Below, piece after piece: positions 34,080-42,636 of a stretch of DNA of 64,000 nt. The notes under the pieces are model-generated. The model had not been told where the DNA came from. It worked only from the letters and a program-made list of their open reading frames with translations, and searched no databases. The DNA comes from an uncultured Roseburia sp. (GTDB taxonomy: Bacteria; Bacillota; Clostridia; Lachnospirales; Lachnospiraceae): positions 102,871 to 166,870 of the forward strand of contig CANRYS010000003.1 of NCBI GenBank assembly GCA_947644305.1. Direction: 5' to 3'. Within the stretch, counting starts at the first letter, position 1; each line of letters begins with the position of its first letter. A program made the position numbers and the translations under genes.

Positions 34080-34988
34080 ATGAGGTTATGGAATAGAAAG
34101 AGACTGACTGCTCTGTGTCTGGTGTTCGCTCTGCTCGCTGTTTTTTTGCCTGTCAGGACGGGGGGCGTCCAGGCAGAGGAGATTTCGGAGAGGATATCAG
34201 AGAGTGAGTGGAAGAAATTGCCCACAGGGAGCGCTGGGGTACTGGAGGGGCGGTCTGTTCTAATTAGTATATTTATAAACGACAAAGGAAGCAAATGGAC
34301 GAAAAAAGCAAAAAAGGAAGCAAACAGAAAAGTCCGCACTGCCGCAGCTTATATCCGCAAACAGGCAAGAAAATATGGAAAGACCGTTTCCTTAGTGGCA
34401 GATACAGAAAAGTACAAGGATATCAGCTACTCTTTTCGGGTGAATAATAAAGTCAGTGACAGCATCCGAAGTCAGGATAAGCTATATCAGAAAGTTATGA
34501 AATTTGTGAAAAAGAATATCGATATCAACGGGCTCCGTTCCCAGTATAAGACTGACAGTATTGGCTTTCTTTTTCATCTGAATAAATCGGGAACCAGTTC
34601 CACGCTGGTCCATTATGCAGAAGAGGGTACTGAATTTTTTTATGAGAGCGCCACCTTATTTTCGAAATATGGGAAGCAGGCGGAAGGAGCGTCCACCTAT
34701 GCTCATGAGATCCTCCATCTCTTTGGCGCCAGGGATCTGTATGAGAGGTCGCTGATAGACGGGATCACGGCTTCTTTGGTTCGGCATATTGAAAAGAAGT
34801 TTCCAAAAGAGATCATGTACTCTACCTATGACCGAAAAGGGCGTATGTTAAAGTATAAGATCACAAATGACATCAGCCGGATTACCGCATATTTTCTGGG
34901 CTGGAAGGCTAGTGTGCCGGAAGTCAAAAAATATGCGCTTCCAAAACTTAAGGAAAAGGGCTGTTTTTATGAATGGACTTCCTTTTAA
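34080..34988 (+). CDS. Secreted putative zinc metallopeptidase (HExxH, metzincin-like)
   Basis: A 302-residue exported protein with a signal peptide (about 5-33; RLTALCLVFALLAVFLPV, cleavage near VQA). Near residue 211 it carries STYAHEILHLFGARDLY: HExxH followed by xxGxxD, the zinc-binding arrangement of metzincin-like peptidases with Asp or His as third ligand. A preceding lysine-rich region (TKKAKKEANRKVRTAAAYIRKQARKYG) looks helical. No wider family is recognised and no substrate can be named. The ATG follows AAGAAGGGATGAAG. The chemoreceptor gene starts 66 nt downstream on the same strand. Confidence 0.7.
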   Translation: MRLWNRKRLTALCLVFALLAVFLPVRTGGVQAEEISERISESEWKKLPTGSAGVLEGRSVLISIFINDKGSKWTKKAKKEANRKVRTAAAYIRKQARKYGKTVSLVADTEKYKDISYSFRVNNKVSDSIRSQDKLYQKVMKFVKKNIDINGLRSQYKTDSIGFLFHLNKSGTSSTLVHYAEEGTEFFYESATLFSKYGKQAEGASTYAHEILHLFGARDLYERSLIDGITASLVRHIEKKFPKEIMYSTYDRKGRMLKYKITNDISRITAYFLGWKASVPEVKKYALPKLKEKGCFYEWTSF

Positions 34989-35054
34989 TCCCACGGTGGT
35001 GTTGGGATGAGGATACAGAAATAGATACAAAATATAAAAAAGGGGATGATGGAA

Positions 35055-37133
35055 ATGTTTACAATCAGAAGAAAGATAGCGACGATCGCTGTGGTGTGTT
35101 CACTGATTATGGGACTGAGCCTGGGAATACTCAGCTACTTGTTTTCCAGCGATATGGCAGACAGTGACTCCAAGGATTATATGTTGGCAAGGGCAGAGGA
35201 GAGGAAAACGCAGTTTGACGGGATTCTCACAAAGATCCAGCAGTCGGTAGATACTTTGACAGATATTTCTGTGGGTAATCTGACAGACTTTGAAAAATTT
35301 AAAACGGATCCGAAGTATGTGGAGGCGTACACCGAGGGACTGGAAGATACACTGCGCCATTTTGCCGAAAAGACCGATGGAGCGCTCACGGCGTATATTC
35401 GATACAATCCTGATTTTACAGAGCCCACTTCCGGACTGTTCCTCACCAGAAATTCTACGAAAGATGGGTTTGAGAGTATCGAACCTACGGATTTTAGTAC
35501 ATTTGAAAAAGACGATTTGGAGCATGTGGGGTGGTATTACATACCAGTAGAGAATAAAAAGCCGACTTGGATGAATCCCTATCTGAATCAGAATATCAAT
35601 GTAAGTATGATCTCTTATGTTGTACCTGTCTATATGGAAAATGAATCCGTGGGGATCATCGGGATGGATATCAGCCTGGAGATCATCGAGAACATGATCT
35701 CTGAAGCCTCTATTTACGAAAATGGTTATTCCTGTCTGGTGGATACAAATCATAATATTGTTGCCCATAAAGAGTGTCAGTTGGGAGACAGCCTAAAGGA
35801 TATGGCTCCAGAAGCAGAGAAGATCATAGCCGATGCGGGGAAAGAGGATCAGGTAAATTCCTATCAATATAAGGGTCAGAATAAATTGATGGCATATCTG
35901 ACTCTGGCAAATGGCATGAAATACATATTGACAGCTCCCGAATCAGATATACAGGCGCAATCCGTATCGCTATTGAAGATCATGGCGTTGTTCCTTCTGT
36001 GTGGCTTGCTCTGTTCCTGTATCTGCGGATGGTTTATCAGCGGAAGGATTTCTAAGCCGATCTGCCGGATCACGGACCTGGTGGACCAGATCGCTAAACT
36101 GAATCTGAAGAAAGATCCTAGCATTCAAACTCTTTCACGGCGGAGAGATGAGATCGGTCAGATGTCCAGGGCAGTGGAATTGATGCAGGATGAATTTGGA
36201 AGCATGACATCCGAGATCAGCGAATCCTGTGCGGTGGTAAAAGAAGGTGTCATTTCTCTGGATGAGGTTATGAAGACCACAAATGATCTCTGTCAGGACA
36301 ATTCCGCTACGATGGAAGAGATGTCTGCCGGTATGGAGGAATCTGCTTCGACGATGGACATCATATTGAGAAATGTGGAAAATGTAAATGGTAATGTCCG
36401 GGAGATCAATGGGGTTTCCGTTAGGGGACGTGATATATCCAGAGAAGTCAAACAGCGGGCGGAGGAATTGGAAAGTCATACCAGGACTGCCAATCAGCGG
36501 ACAAGAGAGGTTTATGAGGAATTAAAGGCAAATACGGAGTCGGCACTTCAACAGGCCAAGGCTGTGGATAAGATCCATGAATTGATCCAGGCCATCAGCG
36601 ATATTTCCTCCCAGACCAATCTCCTGGCGCTAAATGCTTCCATCGAGGCAGCCAGAGCCGGAGAGGCAGGCAAGGGGTTTGCGGTGGTGGCGTCGGAGAT
36701 CGGAAGTCTGGCAGGGCAGACCCAGGTGTCAGCAGATGATATCAAGAAGATGGTCTATGAAGTGGAAAGCGCTGTGAAAAATATGGGTTCCTGTATCAGT
36801 ACATCCACAGAATTTCTGGAAAAAACTGTTATGGGAGATTATCAGCAGTTTCGTGAGGTGGGAGCTGCGTACCATTCGGATGCCGCTACCTTTGAAGAAT
36901 TTATGGCATCGGTTCACAGCCTGGTAGAAGATCTGACCAGGGCGATGGAAGAGATCGTCCATTCTTTGGACCGTATCGGGCAGACCGTAGGAGAGTCGGC
37001 GGGAGGCGTTTCGGAAATCGCAGATAAGACAAATCACTTGGCGGGCGCTGCCGCCCATGCCCAGGAACTTGTGGACCAGAGCGGGGAAAAGATTGCCAAG
37101 CTGGAACAACTTTTAAGTGAATTTACTTATTAG
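35055..37133 (+). CDS. Methyl-accepting chemotaxis protein with double-Cache-like sensor
   Basis: A 692-residue transmembrane chemoreceptor. The start ATG 35055 is chosen over 35046 and 35049 by its 9-base distance to AGGGG. Helix one (about 9-31) is followed by a large extracellular region (about 32-295) with dCache features ([58 protein letters not shown]). Helix two (about 300-325), HAMP and the signalling coiled coil follow, with [34 protein letters not shown] as the tip. dCache receptors usually bind amino acids or other small metabolites. The conserved sensor region suggests an amino-acid-like ligand, not proven. Confidence 0.92.
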   Translation: MFTIRRKIATIAVVCSLIMGLSLGILSYLFSSDMADSDSKDYMLARAEERKTQFDGILTKIQQSVDTLTDISVGNLTDFEKFKTDPKYVEAYTEGLEDTLRHFAEKTDGALTAYIRYNPDFTEPTSGLFLTRNSTKDGFESIEPTDFSTFEKDDLEHVGWYYIPVENKKPTWMNPYLNQNINVSMISYVVPVYMENESVGIIGMDISLEIIENMISEASIYENGYSCLVDTNHNIVAHKECQLGDSLKDMAPEAEKIIADAGKEDQVNSYQYKGQNKLMAYLTLANGMKYILTAPESDIQAQSVSLLKIMALFLLCGLLCSCICGWFISGRISKPICRITDLVDQIAKLNLKKDPSIQTLSRRRDEIGQMSRAVELMQDEFGSMTSEISESCAVVKEGVISLDEVMKTTNDLCQDNSATMEEMSAGMEESASTMDIILRNVENVNGNVREINGVSVRGRDISREVKQRAEELESHTRTANQRTREVYEELKANTESALQQAKAVDKIHELIQAISDISSQTNLLALNASIEAARAGEAGKGFAVVASEIGSLAGQTQVSADDIKKMVYEVESAVKNMGSCISTSTEFLEKTVMGDYQQFREVGAAYHSDAATFEEFMASVHSLVEDLTRAMEEIVHSLDRIGQTVGESAGGVSEIADKTNHLAGAAAHAQELVDQSGEKIAKLEQLLSEFTY

Positions 37134-37187
37134 CTCAACGTCGCGAATTAGCACCGATGGGCCAGTCTGGTGACTTTCAGTTTTGAC

Positions 37188-37216
37188 TTGACAGGTATAA
37201 GAATATTATTTATTAT
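37188..37216 (+). promoter_or_regulatory. Promoter of the valS T-box transcript
   Basis: TTGACA (37188-37193), 17 bp, TATTAT (37211-37216). The predicted start is near 37223. Confidence 0.65.
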
Positions 37217-37222
37217 AAAGGA

Positions 37223-37551
37223 TATAGATATTAAAAAATGCTTTGACGAAGAGGAGTACGTCATATTGGTCCCTAAAGAGAGAATGTTCACCGGCTGAAA
37301 GACATTCGGGCAACCTTATGATGGAAGGTAGCTTCTGAGCAGGATTTTTGAACGGCAAGGTGTCTGGCGCTGTGCTCAGTAGAAAATAACGGATCGCCCC
37401 GTTATCGGCAGAATGAGGAATAAAGTGAACTCTTTATTTGAAATAAGGTGGTACCGCGAGGCTGAATCAGCTCGCCCTTATAAATGGGATGGTACCAGAT
37501 AAACCGGAAGATTTTATAGCTTCGGGCTGATACTAGCCCGAAGCTATTTTT
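37223..37551 (+). promoter_or_regulatory. T-box leader (tRNA-Val responsive) of valS
   Basis: The conserved T-box AGGTGGTACCGCGAG lies at 37446-37460. It lies within a clear antiterminator: ATAAGG (37443-37448) pairs with CCTTAT (37476-37481), GCGAG (37456-37460) with CTCGC (37471-37475), and the 7-nt bulge TGGTACC takes the tRNA acceptor end. Stem I spans about 37245-37345, with a GAGAG motif and a candidate specifier GTA (valine) at 37328-37330 on its 3' side. A terminator follows at 37516-37547. Uncharged tRNA-Val would allow read-through to valS, 220 nt further on. Confidence 0.85.
37516..37551 (+). terminator. Terminator hairpin of the valS T-box leader
   Basis: ATAGCTTCGGGCT (37516-37528) pairs perfectly with AGCCCGAAGCTAT (37535-37547), followed by TTTTTG. 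It does not overlap the antiterminator strands, which is unusual. Confidence 0.8.
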
Positions 37552-37569
37552 GTCCGCTACAAGCCGCGC

Positions 37570-37732
37570 AGTTCCAGAAGGGCAGGCACATTCGTGCTTG
37601 CACGAGAATGTGTCTGCCCTTCTGGAACTATGAGGCGCCAGCCTCAACGATGAGCCTGCGAAGCAGGCGAAGAAAGGTGCGAAGTTTCACAAAGCTCGAA
37701 AAGACCTCGCTAAGTGAAACTACAATCGCACC
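37570..37732. repeat. Multi-hairpin structured element between T-box terminator and valS
   Basis: Four stems in 163 bp: a 24-bp stem plus inner GTG/CAC spanning 37570-37629; GAGGC/GCCTC (37632-37645); GCCTGC/GCAGGC (37654-37668); and a two-part stem, GGTGCGA/TCGCACC with GTTTCAC/GTGAAAC (37676-37732). There is no open frame. It resembles a palindromic mobile element or a structured RNA insert in the valS leader. Confidence 0.6.
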
Positions 37733-37772
37733 TGGAACGCGGCGCAGGTGAAGTAAGAAAGGAAAGGTAAAA

Positions 37773-40424
37773 ATGAAAAAAGAACTGGAAAAGAACTACA
37801 ACCCAAAAGACATCGAAGACCGTCTCTATACCAAGTGGGTGAACAAAAAATACTTTCATGCAGAGGTAAATTCAGATAAAAAGCCTTATACCATCGTGAT
37901 TCCGCCGCCGAACATCACAGGGCAGCTTCACATGGGACATGCCCTGGACAACACGCTACAGGACATTATTATTCGATTTAAAAGGATGCAGGGCTTTGAG
38001 GCTCTATGGCTTCCGGGGACGGACCACGCTTCCATAGCCACCGAGGCAAAGATCGTGGAGTCGATGAGAGAAGAAGGGATTTCCAAAGAAGACATCGGCA
38101 GGGAAAAATTTTTAGAGAGAGCCTGGGACTGGAAGAAACAGTATGGTGGACGGATCGTATCCCAACTGAAAAAGATGGGCTCATCCTGTGACTGGGACAG
38201 AGAGCGCTTTACCATGGATGAGGGTTGCAACAAGGCGGTGAGGGAAGTCTTTGTAAAACTGTACGATAAGGGGCTGATCTACCGGGGAGAACGTATCATC
38301 AACTGGTGCCCCCACTGTCTGACTTCCATCTCCGATGCAGAGGTAGAGTACGAAGATCAGAAGGGTCATTTTTGGCATCTGCGGTATCCTTTTGCCGATG
38401 GCAGCGGATATATCAATCTGGCGACCACCAGACCGGAGACCCTGCTGGGAGATACTGCAGTGGCAGTGAATCCGAAAGATGACCGGTATAAAGATATGGT
38501 GGGGAAAAAGCTAGTGCTTCCTATCGTACATCGTGAGATTCCGCTGATCGCAGATGATTATGTGGATATGGAGTTTGGTACTGGAGTGGTAAAGATCACG
38601 CCGGCCCACGATCCAAATGACTTTGAGGTTGGCTTGCGTCATGATCTTCCTGTGATCCATGTGATGACAGACGATGCCAAGATCGTGGATGAGTATGAAA
38701 AATATGCTGGTATGGACCGTTATGAGGCGAGAAAGGAGATCGTGAAAGACCTGGAAGCAGAGGGAGCCTTGGTCAAAGTGGAGGACCACGACCACAATGT
38801 AGGAACCTGCTACCGATGCGGAACAACGGTAGAGCCTAAGGTGAGCAAACAGTGGTTTGTAAAAATGAAGCCTTTGGCGGGACCGGCGATCGATGCTGTA
38901 AAAAAGGGGGAGACCCGTTTTGTTCCCGATCATTTTAATAAAACCTATTTTCACTGGCTGGAAAACATCCGTGACTGGTGTATATCCCGGCAGCTCTGGT
39001 GGGGCCACCAGATCCCTGCTTTTTACTGTGACGACTGCGGTGAACTGGTAGTTACGAAGGAAGATGAGGCGCACTGTCCGAAATGCGGCAAGAAAATGCG
39101 ACAGGATCCCGATACTCTGGATACCTGGTTCAGTTCTGCGCTGTGGCCATTTTCCACGCTGGGATGGCCGGATGAAACAGAAGAAATGAAATATTTTTAT
39201 CCCACCAATACTCTCGTGACCGGATATGATATCATTCCGTTCTGGGTTATGCGCATGATGTTCAGCGGCATCGAGCAGACGGGTCAGGTGCCCTTTGACA
39301 CCGTGCTGATCCATGGCCTGGTGAGAGATTCCCAGGGGCGCAAGATGAGTAAATCCCTCGGCAACGGTATTGATCCTCTTGAGGTCATTGACAAATATGG
39401 TGCGGATGCCCTGCGTCTTACTCTAGTGACGGGAAACGCGCCGGGAAATGATATGCGATTTTACTGGGAGCGCGTGGAAGCAAGCCGTAATTTTGCCAAT
39501 AAGGTGTGGAATGCGTCCCGCTTTATCATGATGAATTTTGCCCAGAATGAGGGTCTGGCGGACAGAGAAGTGGATTCGTCCCAGTTTACCCAGGCGGATA
39601 AATGGATCCTTGCGAAATGCAATCAGTTGGCGAAGGATGTCACCACGCTGATGGAGACCTTTGATCTGGGGATTGCCGTGCAGAAGATTTATGATTTTAT
39701 CTGGGAAGAGTTCTGTGACTGGTATATCGAGATGGTAAAACCACGTCTATACAACGAAGAGGACGAGACCAAGGCGGCGGCTCTGTATACTCTAAAGAAT
39801 GTGCTGATCGACGCGCTGAAACTTCTTCATCCGTATATGCCGTTTATTACGGAGGAGATTTACTGTACCCTTATGGAGAATGAAGAGGTTTCTATCATGG
39901 TTTCTGACTGGCCAGTATATTCGGAAGTGACGGCTGCCTTCAAAGCAGATATGGAAGCGGTAGAGCGCATCAAAGAAGCGGTAAAAGGAATTCGTAATGT
40001 CCGCGGTGAGATGAATGTTCCGCCGAGCAAAAAGGCGAAAGTGATCGTTGTGACAGAAGATGCAGAGGTACAAGAAATATTTGAGGCCAATAAGGTATTT
40101 TTTGCCACCCTGGGCTTTGCCAGCGAGGTGGTGATTCAGAGTGACAAATCGGGAATCGCTCAGGATGCTGTCTCTGTAGTGATCGATAAGGGAACGATTT
40201 ATATGCCTTTTGCGGAGCTTGTGGATGTGGCGAAGGAGATCGAGCGTCTTCAGAAGGAAGAGAAAAAGTTGATGGGAGAACTCAAACGCTCCGAGGGAAT
40301 GCTTGGCAACCCCAATTTTGTAAATAAAGCGCCAGCCAAAAAGATAGAAGAGGAGAGGGCCAAACTGGAAAAATACAAGAGTATGATGGCTCAGGTGAAG
40401 GAACGTCTTGCCCAGTTATTGTAA
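37773..40424 (+). CDS. valS: Valyl-tRNA synthetase
   Basis: An 883-residue class I synthetase that charges tRNA-Val. Catalytic HIGH motif in PPPNITGQLHMGHAL (about 42-56) and KMSKS loop in [14 protein letters not shown] (about 525). The editing (CP1) domain includes NLATTRPETLLGDTAVAVNP and the GTGVVKITPAHDPNDFEVG block. Zinc-type cysteines are seen in CPHC and CPKCGKKM. The C-terminal coiled coil (KEIERLQKEEKKLMGELKRSE) contacts the tRNA. Length is normal. A strong GAAAGGAAAGG site lies before the ATG. Expression is controlled by the T-box leader at 37223-37551. Confidence 0.96.
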   Translation: MKKELEKNYNPKDIEDRLYTKWVNKKYFHAEVNSDKKPYTIVIPPPNITGQLHMGHALDNTLQDIIIRFKRMQGFEALWLPGTDHASIATEAKIVESMREEGISKEDIGREKFLERAWDWKKQYGGRIVSQLKKMGSSCDWDRERFTMDEGCNKAVREVFVKLYDKGLIYRGERIINWCPHCLTSISDAEVEYEDQKGHFWHLRYPFADGSGYINLATTRPETLLGDTAVAVNPKDDRYKDMVGKKLVLPIVHREIPLIADDYVDMEFGTGVVKITPAHDPNDFEVGLRHDLPVIHVMTDDAKIVDEYEKYAGMDRYEARKEIVKDLEAEGALVKVEDHDHNVGTCYRCGTTVEPKVSKQWFVKMKPLAGPAIDAVKKGETRFVPDHFNKTYFHWLENIRDWCISRQLWWGHQIPAFYCDDCGELVVTKEDEAHCPKCGKKMRQDPDTLDTWFSSALWPFSTLGWPDETEEMKYFYPTNTLVTGYDIIPFWVMRMMFSGIEQTGQVPFDTVLIHGLVRDSQGRKMSKSLGNGIDPLEVIDKYGADALRLTLVTGNAPGNDMRFYWERVEASRNFANKVWNASRFIMMNFAQNEGLADREVDSSQFTQADKWILAKCNQLAKDVTTLMETFDLGIAVQKIYDFIWEEFCDWYIEMVKPRLYNEEDETKAAALYTLKNVLIDALKLLHPYMPFITEEIYCTLMENEEVSIMVSDWPVYSEVTAAFKADMEAVERIKEAVKGIRNVRGEMNVPPSKKAKVIVVTEDAEVQEIFEANKVFFATLGFASEVVIQSDKSGIAQDAVSVVIDKGTIYMPFAELVDVAKEIERLQKEEKKLMGELKRSEGMLGNPNFVNKAPAKKIEEERAKLEKYKSMMAQVKERLAQLL

Positions 40425-40484
40425 AACCATGGTCCATCCTTTTAGCTCGACGGCATCGTCAGGCTAGGGACTGAATTGAATCGA

Positions 40485-40523
40485 AAAATGCCAGAATTCT
40501 TCGTTGGATTCTGGCATTTTATT
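40485..40523 (+). terminator. Terminator of valS
   Basis: AAAATGCCAGAAT (40485-40497) pairs with ATTCTGGCATTTT (40508-40520), 13 bp, ending in a T-rich tail. Confidence 0.85.
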
Positions 40524-40541
40524 GAGTAGGGGATATGAAAT

Positions 40542-41390
40542 ATGAGAGAATTGTCCAGATATCGGAAAAACAGACGCTTTTATGCCGGCAGAAGAAAGAA
40601 GACTGGTATCCTTATCAGTGGTGAGGACTATGTGATAAAATACCGGAGGAATTCACCGGAGGGAAAGATTTGTGATCATGTGTCTGAATATTTGGGAAGC
40701 CATATCTTAGACATGTTGGGAGTCGTGACCCAGGATACCTGGCTGGCAACGTGCCGAGGGGAAGAAGTGGTTCTGTGCAAAGACTTTACTTCCCAAGAGG
40801 AGAACTTCATTTCATTTGACCAGTTGGGGGAATATTTTCTGGATATCACAGGCAAGCCAGTACAATACGAATATGAGCAGATCATGGAGGTGCTAACCAT
40901 GTTTCTTGGCTATTCCGCGGCAAAAGTAATAATCAATACTTTTTGGGATATGGTTGTCATCGATGCTTTTGTCGCAAACGGAGAACGGGGCGGAAGAAGC
41001 TGGGGGCTTTTGAAAAAGGGAGACCAGTATTCCCCTGCTCCTGTTCTGGGAAATGATTCCTGCCTTTTTCCAGACGTTGTCACCGACGAGCAGTGCCGGG
41101 AAATTCTGGCTTCAAAAGAGGAAATGCAGCGCAGGATCTTTGACATACCGATACCGAAGATCCAACATAAAGGAAGGGCACGTTCTTTTTATGAAATCAT
41201 TTCTGGTCATCATTTTAGGGATTGTGACAGAGCATTGTGGAGAATGATTCAGAAGATAGATTTTGAAGCGGTAAATTATCTCGTGGAGAGTGTGGCGTTT
41301 ACCAGCAGCATTCGTAAGAAATTTCTAATAACGATTCTGGAAGAACGATATAAAAACCTTTTGTTGAGGCCCTTTGAGAAGCGGATGTAA
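40542..41390 (+). CDS. HipA/CtkA-like kinase-fold protein with degenerate catalytic motifs
   Basis: A 282-residue soluble protein. Its overall pattern (DYVIKYR with Lys33 as ATP contact, a SEYLGSHILDMLG helix, FWDMVVIDAFVANG, then a final helical half) resembles HipA/CtkA-type Ser/Thr kinases. In the catalytic loop the usual N.DRH..N.G is changed to NGERGGRSWG (146-155): Asp to Glu, His to Gly, Asn to Ser. The second metal Asp region reads APVLGNDSCL instead of the usual FDNG. Activity may be lost or altered. It follows the valS terminator and is 27 nt upstream of a recombinase-like DNA-binding gene. Assignment is by pattern only. Confidence 0.55.
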   Translation: MRELSRYRKNRRFYAGRRKKTGILISGEDYVIKYRRNSPEGKICDHVSEYLGSHILDMLGVVTQDTWLATCRGEEVVLCKDFTSQEENFISFDQLGEYFLDITGKPVQYEYEQIMEVLTMFLGYSAAKVIINTFWDMVVIDAFVANGERGGRSWGLLKKGDQYSPAPVLGNDSCLFPDVVTDEQCREILASKEEMQRRIFDIPIPKIQHKGRARSFYEIISGHHFRDCDRALWRMIQKIDFEAVNYLVESVAFTSSIRKKFLITILEERYKNLLLRPFEKRM

Positions 41391-41417
41391 AAGGATTGGG
41401 AAAGGGGAGTGAAAGAT

Positions 41418-42308
41418 ATGCTCAGAAGCAACCAGCCAATAAATAAGCATATAGCGCCGTTGTCTGGTGAAATAGTCAGTACCAGTGTGGGGGTCATCAA
41501 AGCGGTGGGGCTCCATGGAGAAAAGTACAGTGTGGGGAAAATTGAATACCAGTTATTTTCGGAAGCAGGTTATCAGTATGTGATTTCTCCCTACTGGGAC
41601 GTGGTGGACGGTTTGGGGGAAGAGGGATTTCAGGGGATTCCGGGAATCCCCATGGAACTTCGGCGAAAACATTACTACCGTGCCAACAGGCAGCCGGTGT
41701 TTATTTCCATGAGAAGCCCATCAGAGGATAGGGAAGATCTAGCAAAACTTTTGGAAGAGGCAGGCATGAATTCGTATAATCGGCTAGAATGGATCATACG
41801 AACACCCCAGCACAGCGGCGGTGATCGTTTGATCTTGGAACCATTCCGGGAGGGGACCAGAGAGTTTGATTATAACGACCTGAATACTGTGTTGTGTCAG
41901 TTGCAATACGGGGATCAGGTTCTTATCAGCAGCCAGAGCGCGGTTTCCAATAACCCGTCAGTCTACACAGAGTATCTGCTGCGCATGGTAGCTACGGGAG
42001 CAGTGATAAGGTTTAAAAAGGAGAAAATTGTCATAGACAAAACGGTAAGAAGTGCAGTATTATCGATCCTTCAGAGACAATATTATGCAGGAAGAAGTTT
42101 ACAGATGCTAAAACACCGCCGGGGTGTGGAAGGGGCAAAGCGCAGGGGGGCTTATCGGGGGCGCCGGCCGATGCAGATCGAACCCGAAAAGATCCAAAAA
42201 ATATCCGATCTGTTTCATTCCAAAAAGATATCTGAGGCGGAGGCGATGCAGCGCCTGGGAATTGTGTCCCGATCCACATTTTACCGGAAACTGAAAGGGC
42301 TAAAATAA
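41418..42308 (+). CDS. Recombinase-derived DNA-binding protein (resolvase-like, catalytic serine absent)
   Basis: A 296-residue protein from ATG 41418 (GGGGAG eight bases before; the GTG at 41409 overlaps it). Residues 1-130 are unrecognised. About 155-225 (YGDQVLISSQSAVSNNPSVYTEYLLRMVATGAVIRFKKEKIVID) follows the strand-helix pattern of the serine-resolvase domain, without its N-terminal catalytic serine and arginine motif. The C-terminal 55 residues (GRRPMQIEPEKIQKISDLF...AEAMQRLGIVSRSTFYRKLKGL) match the Hin/resolvase helix-turn-helix, including the TFYR recognition end. It is probably a regulator derived from a recombinase, and pairs with the HipA-like gene. Confidence 0.6.
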   Translation: MLRSNQPINKHIAPLSGEIVSTSVGVIKAVGLHGEKYSVGKIEYQLFSEAGYQYVISPYWDVVDGLGEEGFQGIPGIPMELRRKHYYRANRQPVFISMRSPSEDREDLAKLLEEAGMNSYNRLEWIIRTPQHSGGDRLILEPFREGTREFDYNDLNTVLCQLQYGDQVLISSQSAVSNNPSVYTEYLLRMVATGAVIRFKKEKIVIDKTVRSAVLSILQRQYYAGRSLQMLKHRRGVEGAKRRGAYRGRRPMQIEPEKIQKISDLFHSKKISEAEAMQRLGIVSRSTFYRKLKGLK

Positions 42309-42367
42309 TGTTGTTTTGGATTTGTCAAAAATTGCGATAGCTTTTGTCAAAAAACACGTTTTTCCCC

Positions 42368-42416
42368 TTGCTTTTTTCTATAAAAGTAGGTATTATGTTT
42401 CATAGGGCAATTGCCC
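42368..42416 (+). promoter_or_regulatory. Promoter with palindromic operator GGGCAATTGCCC
   Basis: TTGCTT (42368-42373), 17 bp, TATTAT (42391-42396). A perfect 12-bp palindrome GGGCAATTGCCC at 42405-42416 covers the predicted start site. It drives the small gene at 42465 and probably the TPR gene. Confidence 0.6.
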
Positions 42417-42464
42417 GGTGATGATGATTGACGATGGCCATTATGCTAAAAGGGAGGTCAGAAG

Positions 42465-42608
42465 ATGATAAATTTTGAGGAAGAACTAGAAAAATATGAG
42501 CCAAGCCTGGATGTAGAACAGGTGGAAAATGCGGTAAATAATAATAATCTTACGGATGTGACAGATATTGTGAGAGAGTTGATTTCAGAAACCAGGTCAA
42601 CGGTGTGA
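42465..42608 (+). CDS. Small acidic protein of unknown function (47 aa)
   Basis: A 47-residue acidic protein (MINFEEELEKYEPSLDVEQV...) with a strong AGGGAGG site seven bases before ATG 42465. Predicted helices surround an Asn-rich turn (VNNNNLTDVTDIVRELI). No known family. It lies 28 nt before the zinc-ribbon TPR gene, under the palindrome-bearing promoter, so it may be its partner or regulator. Confidence 0.6.
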   Translation: MINFEEELEKYEPSLDVEQVENAVNNNNLTDVTDIVRELISETRSTV

Positions 42609-42636
42609 TGTACGACAAAGAATTAGGAGGATTCCA

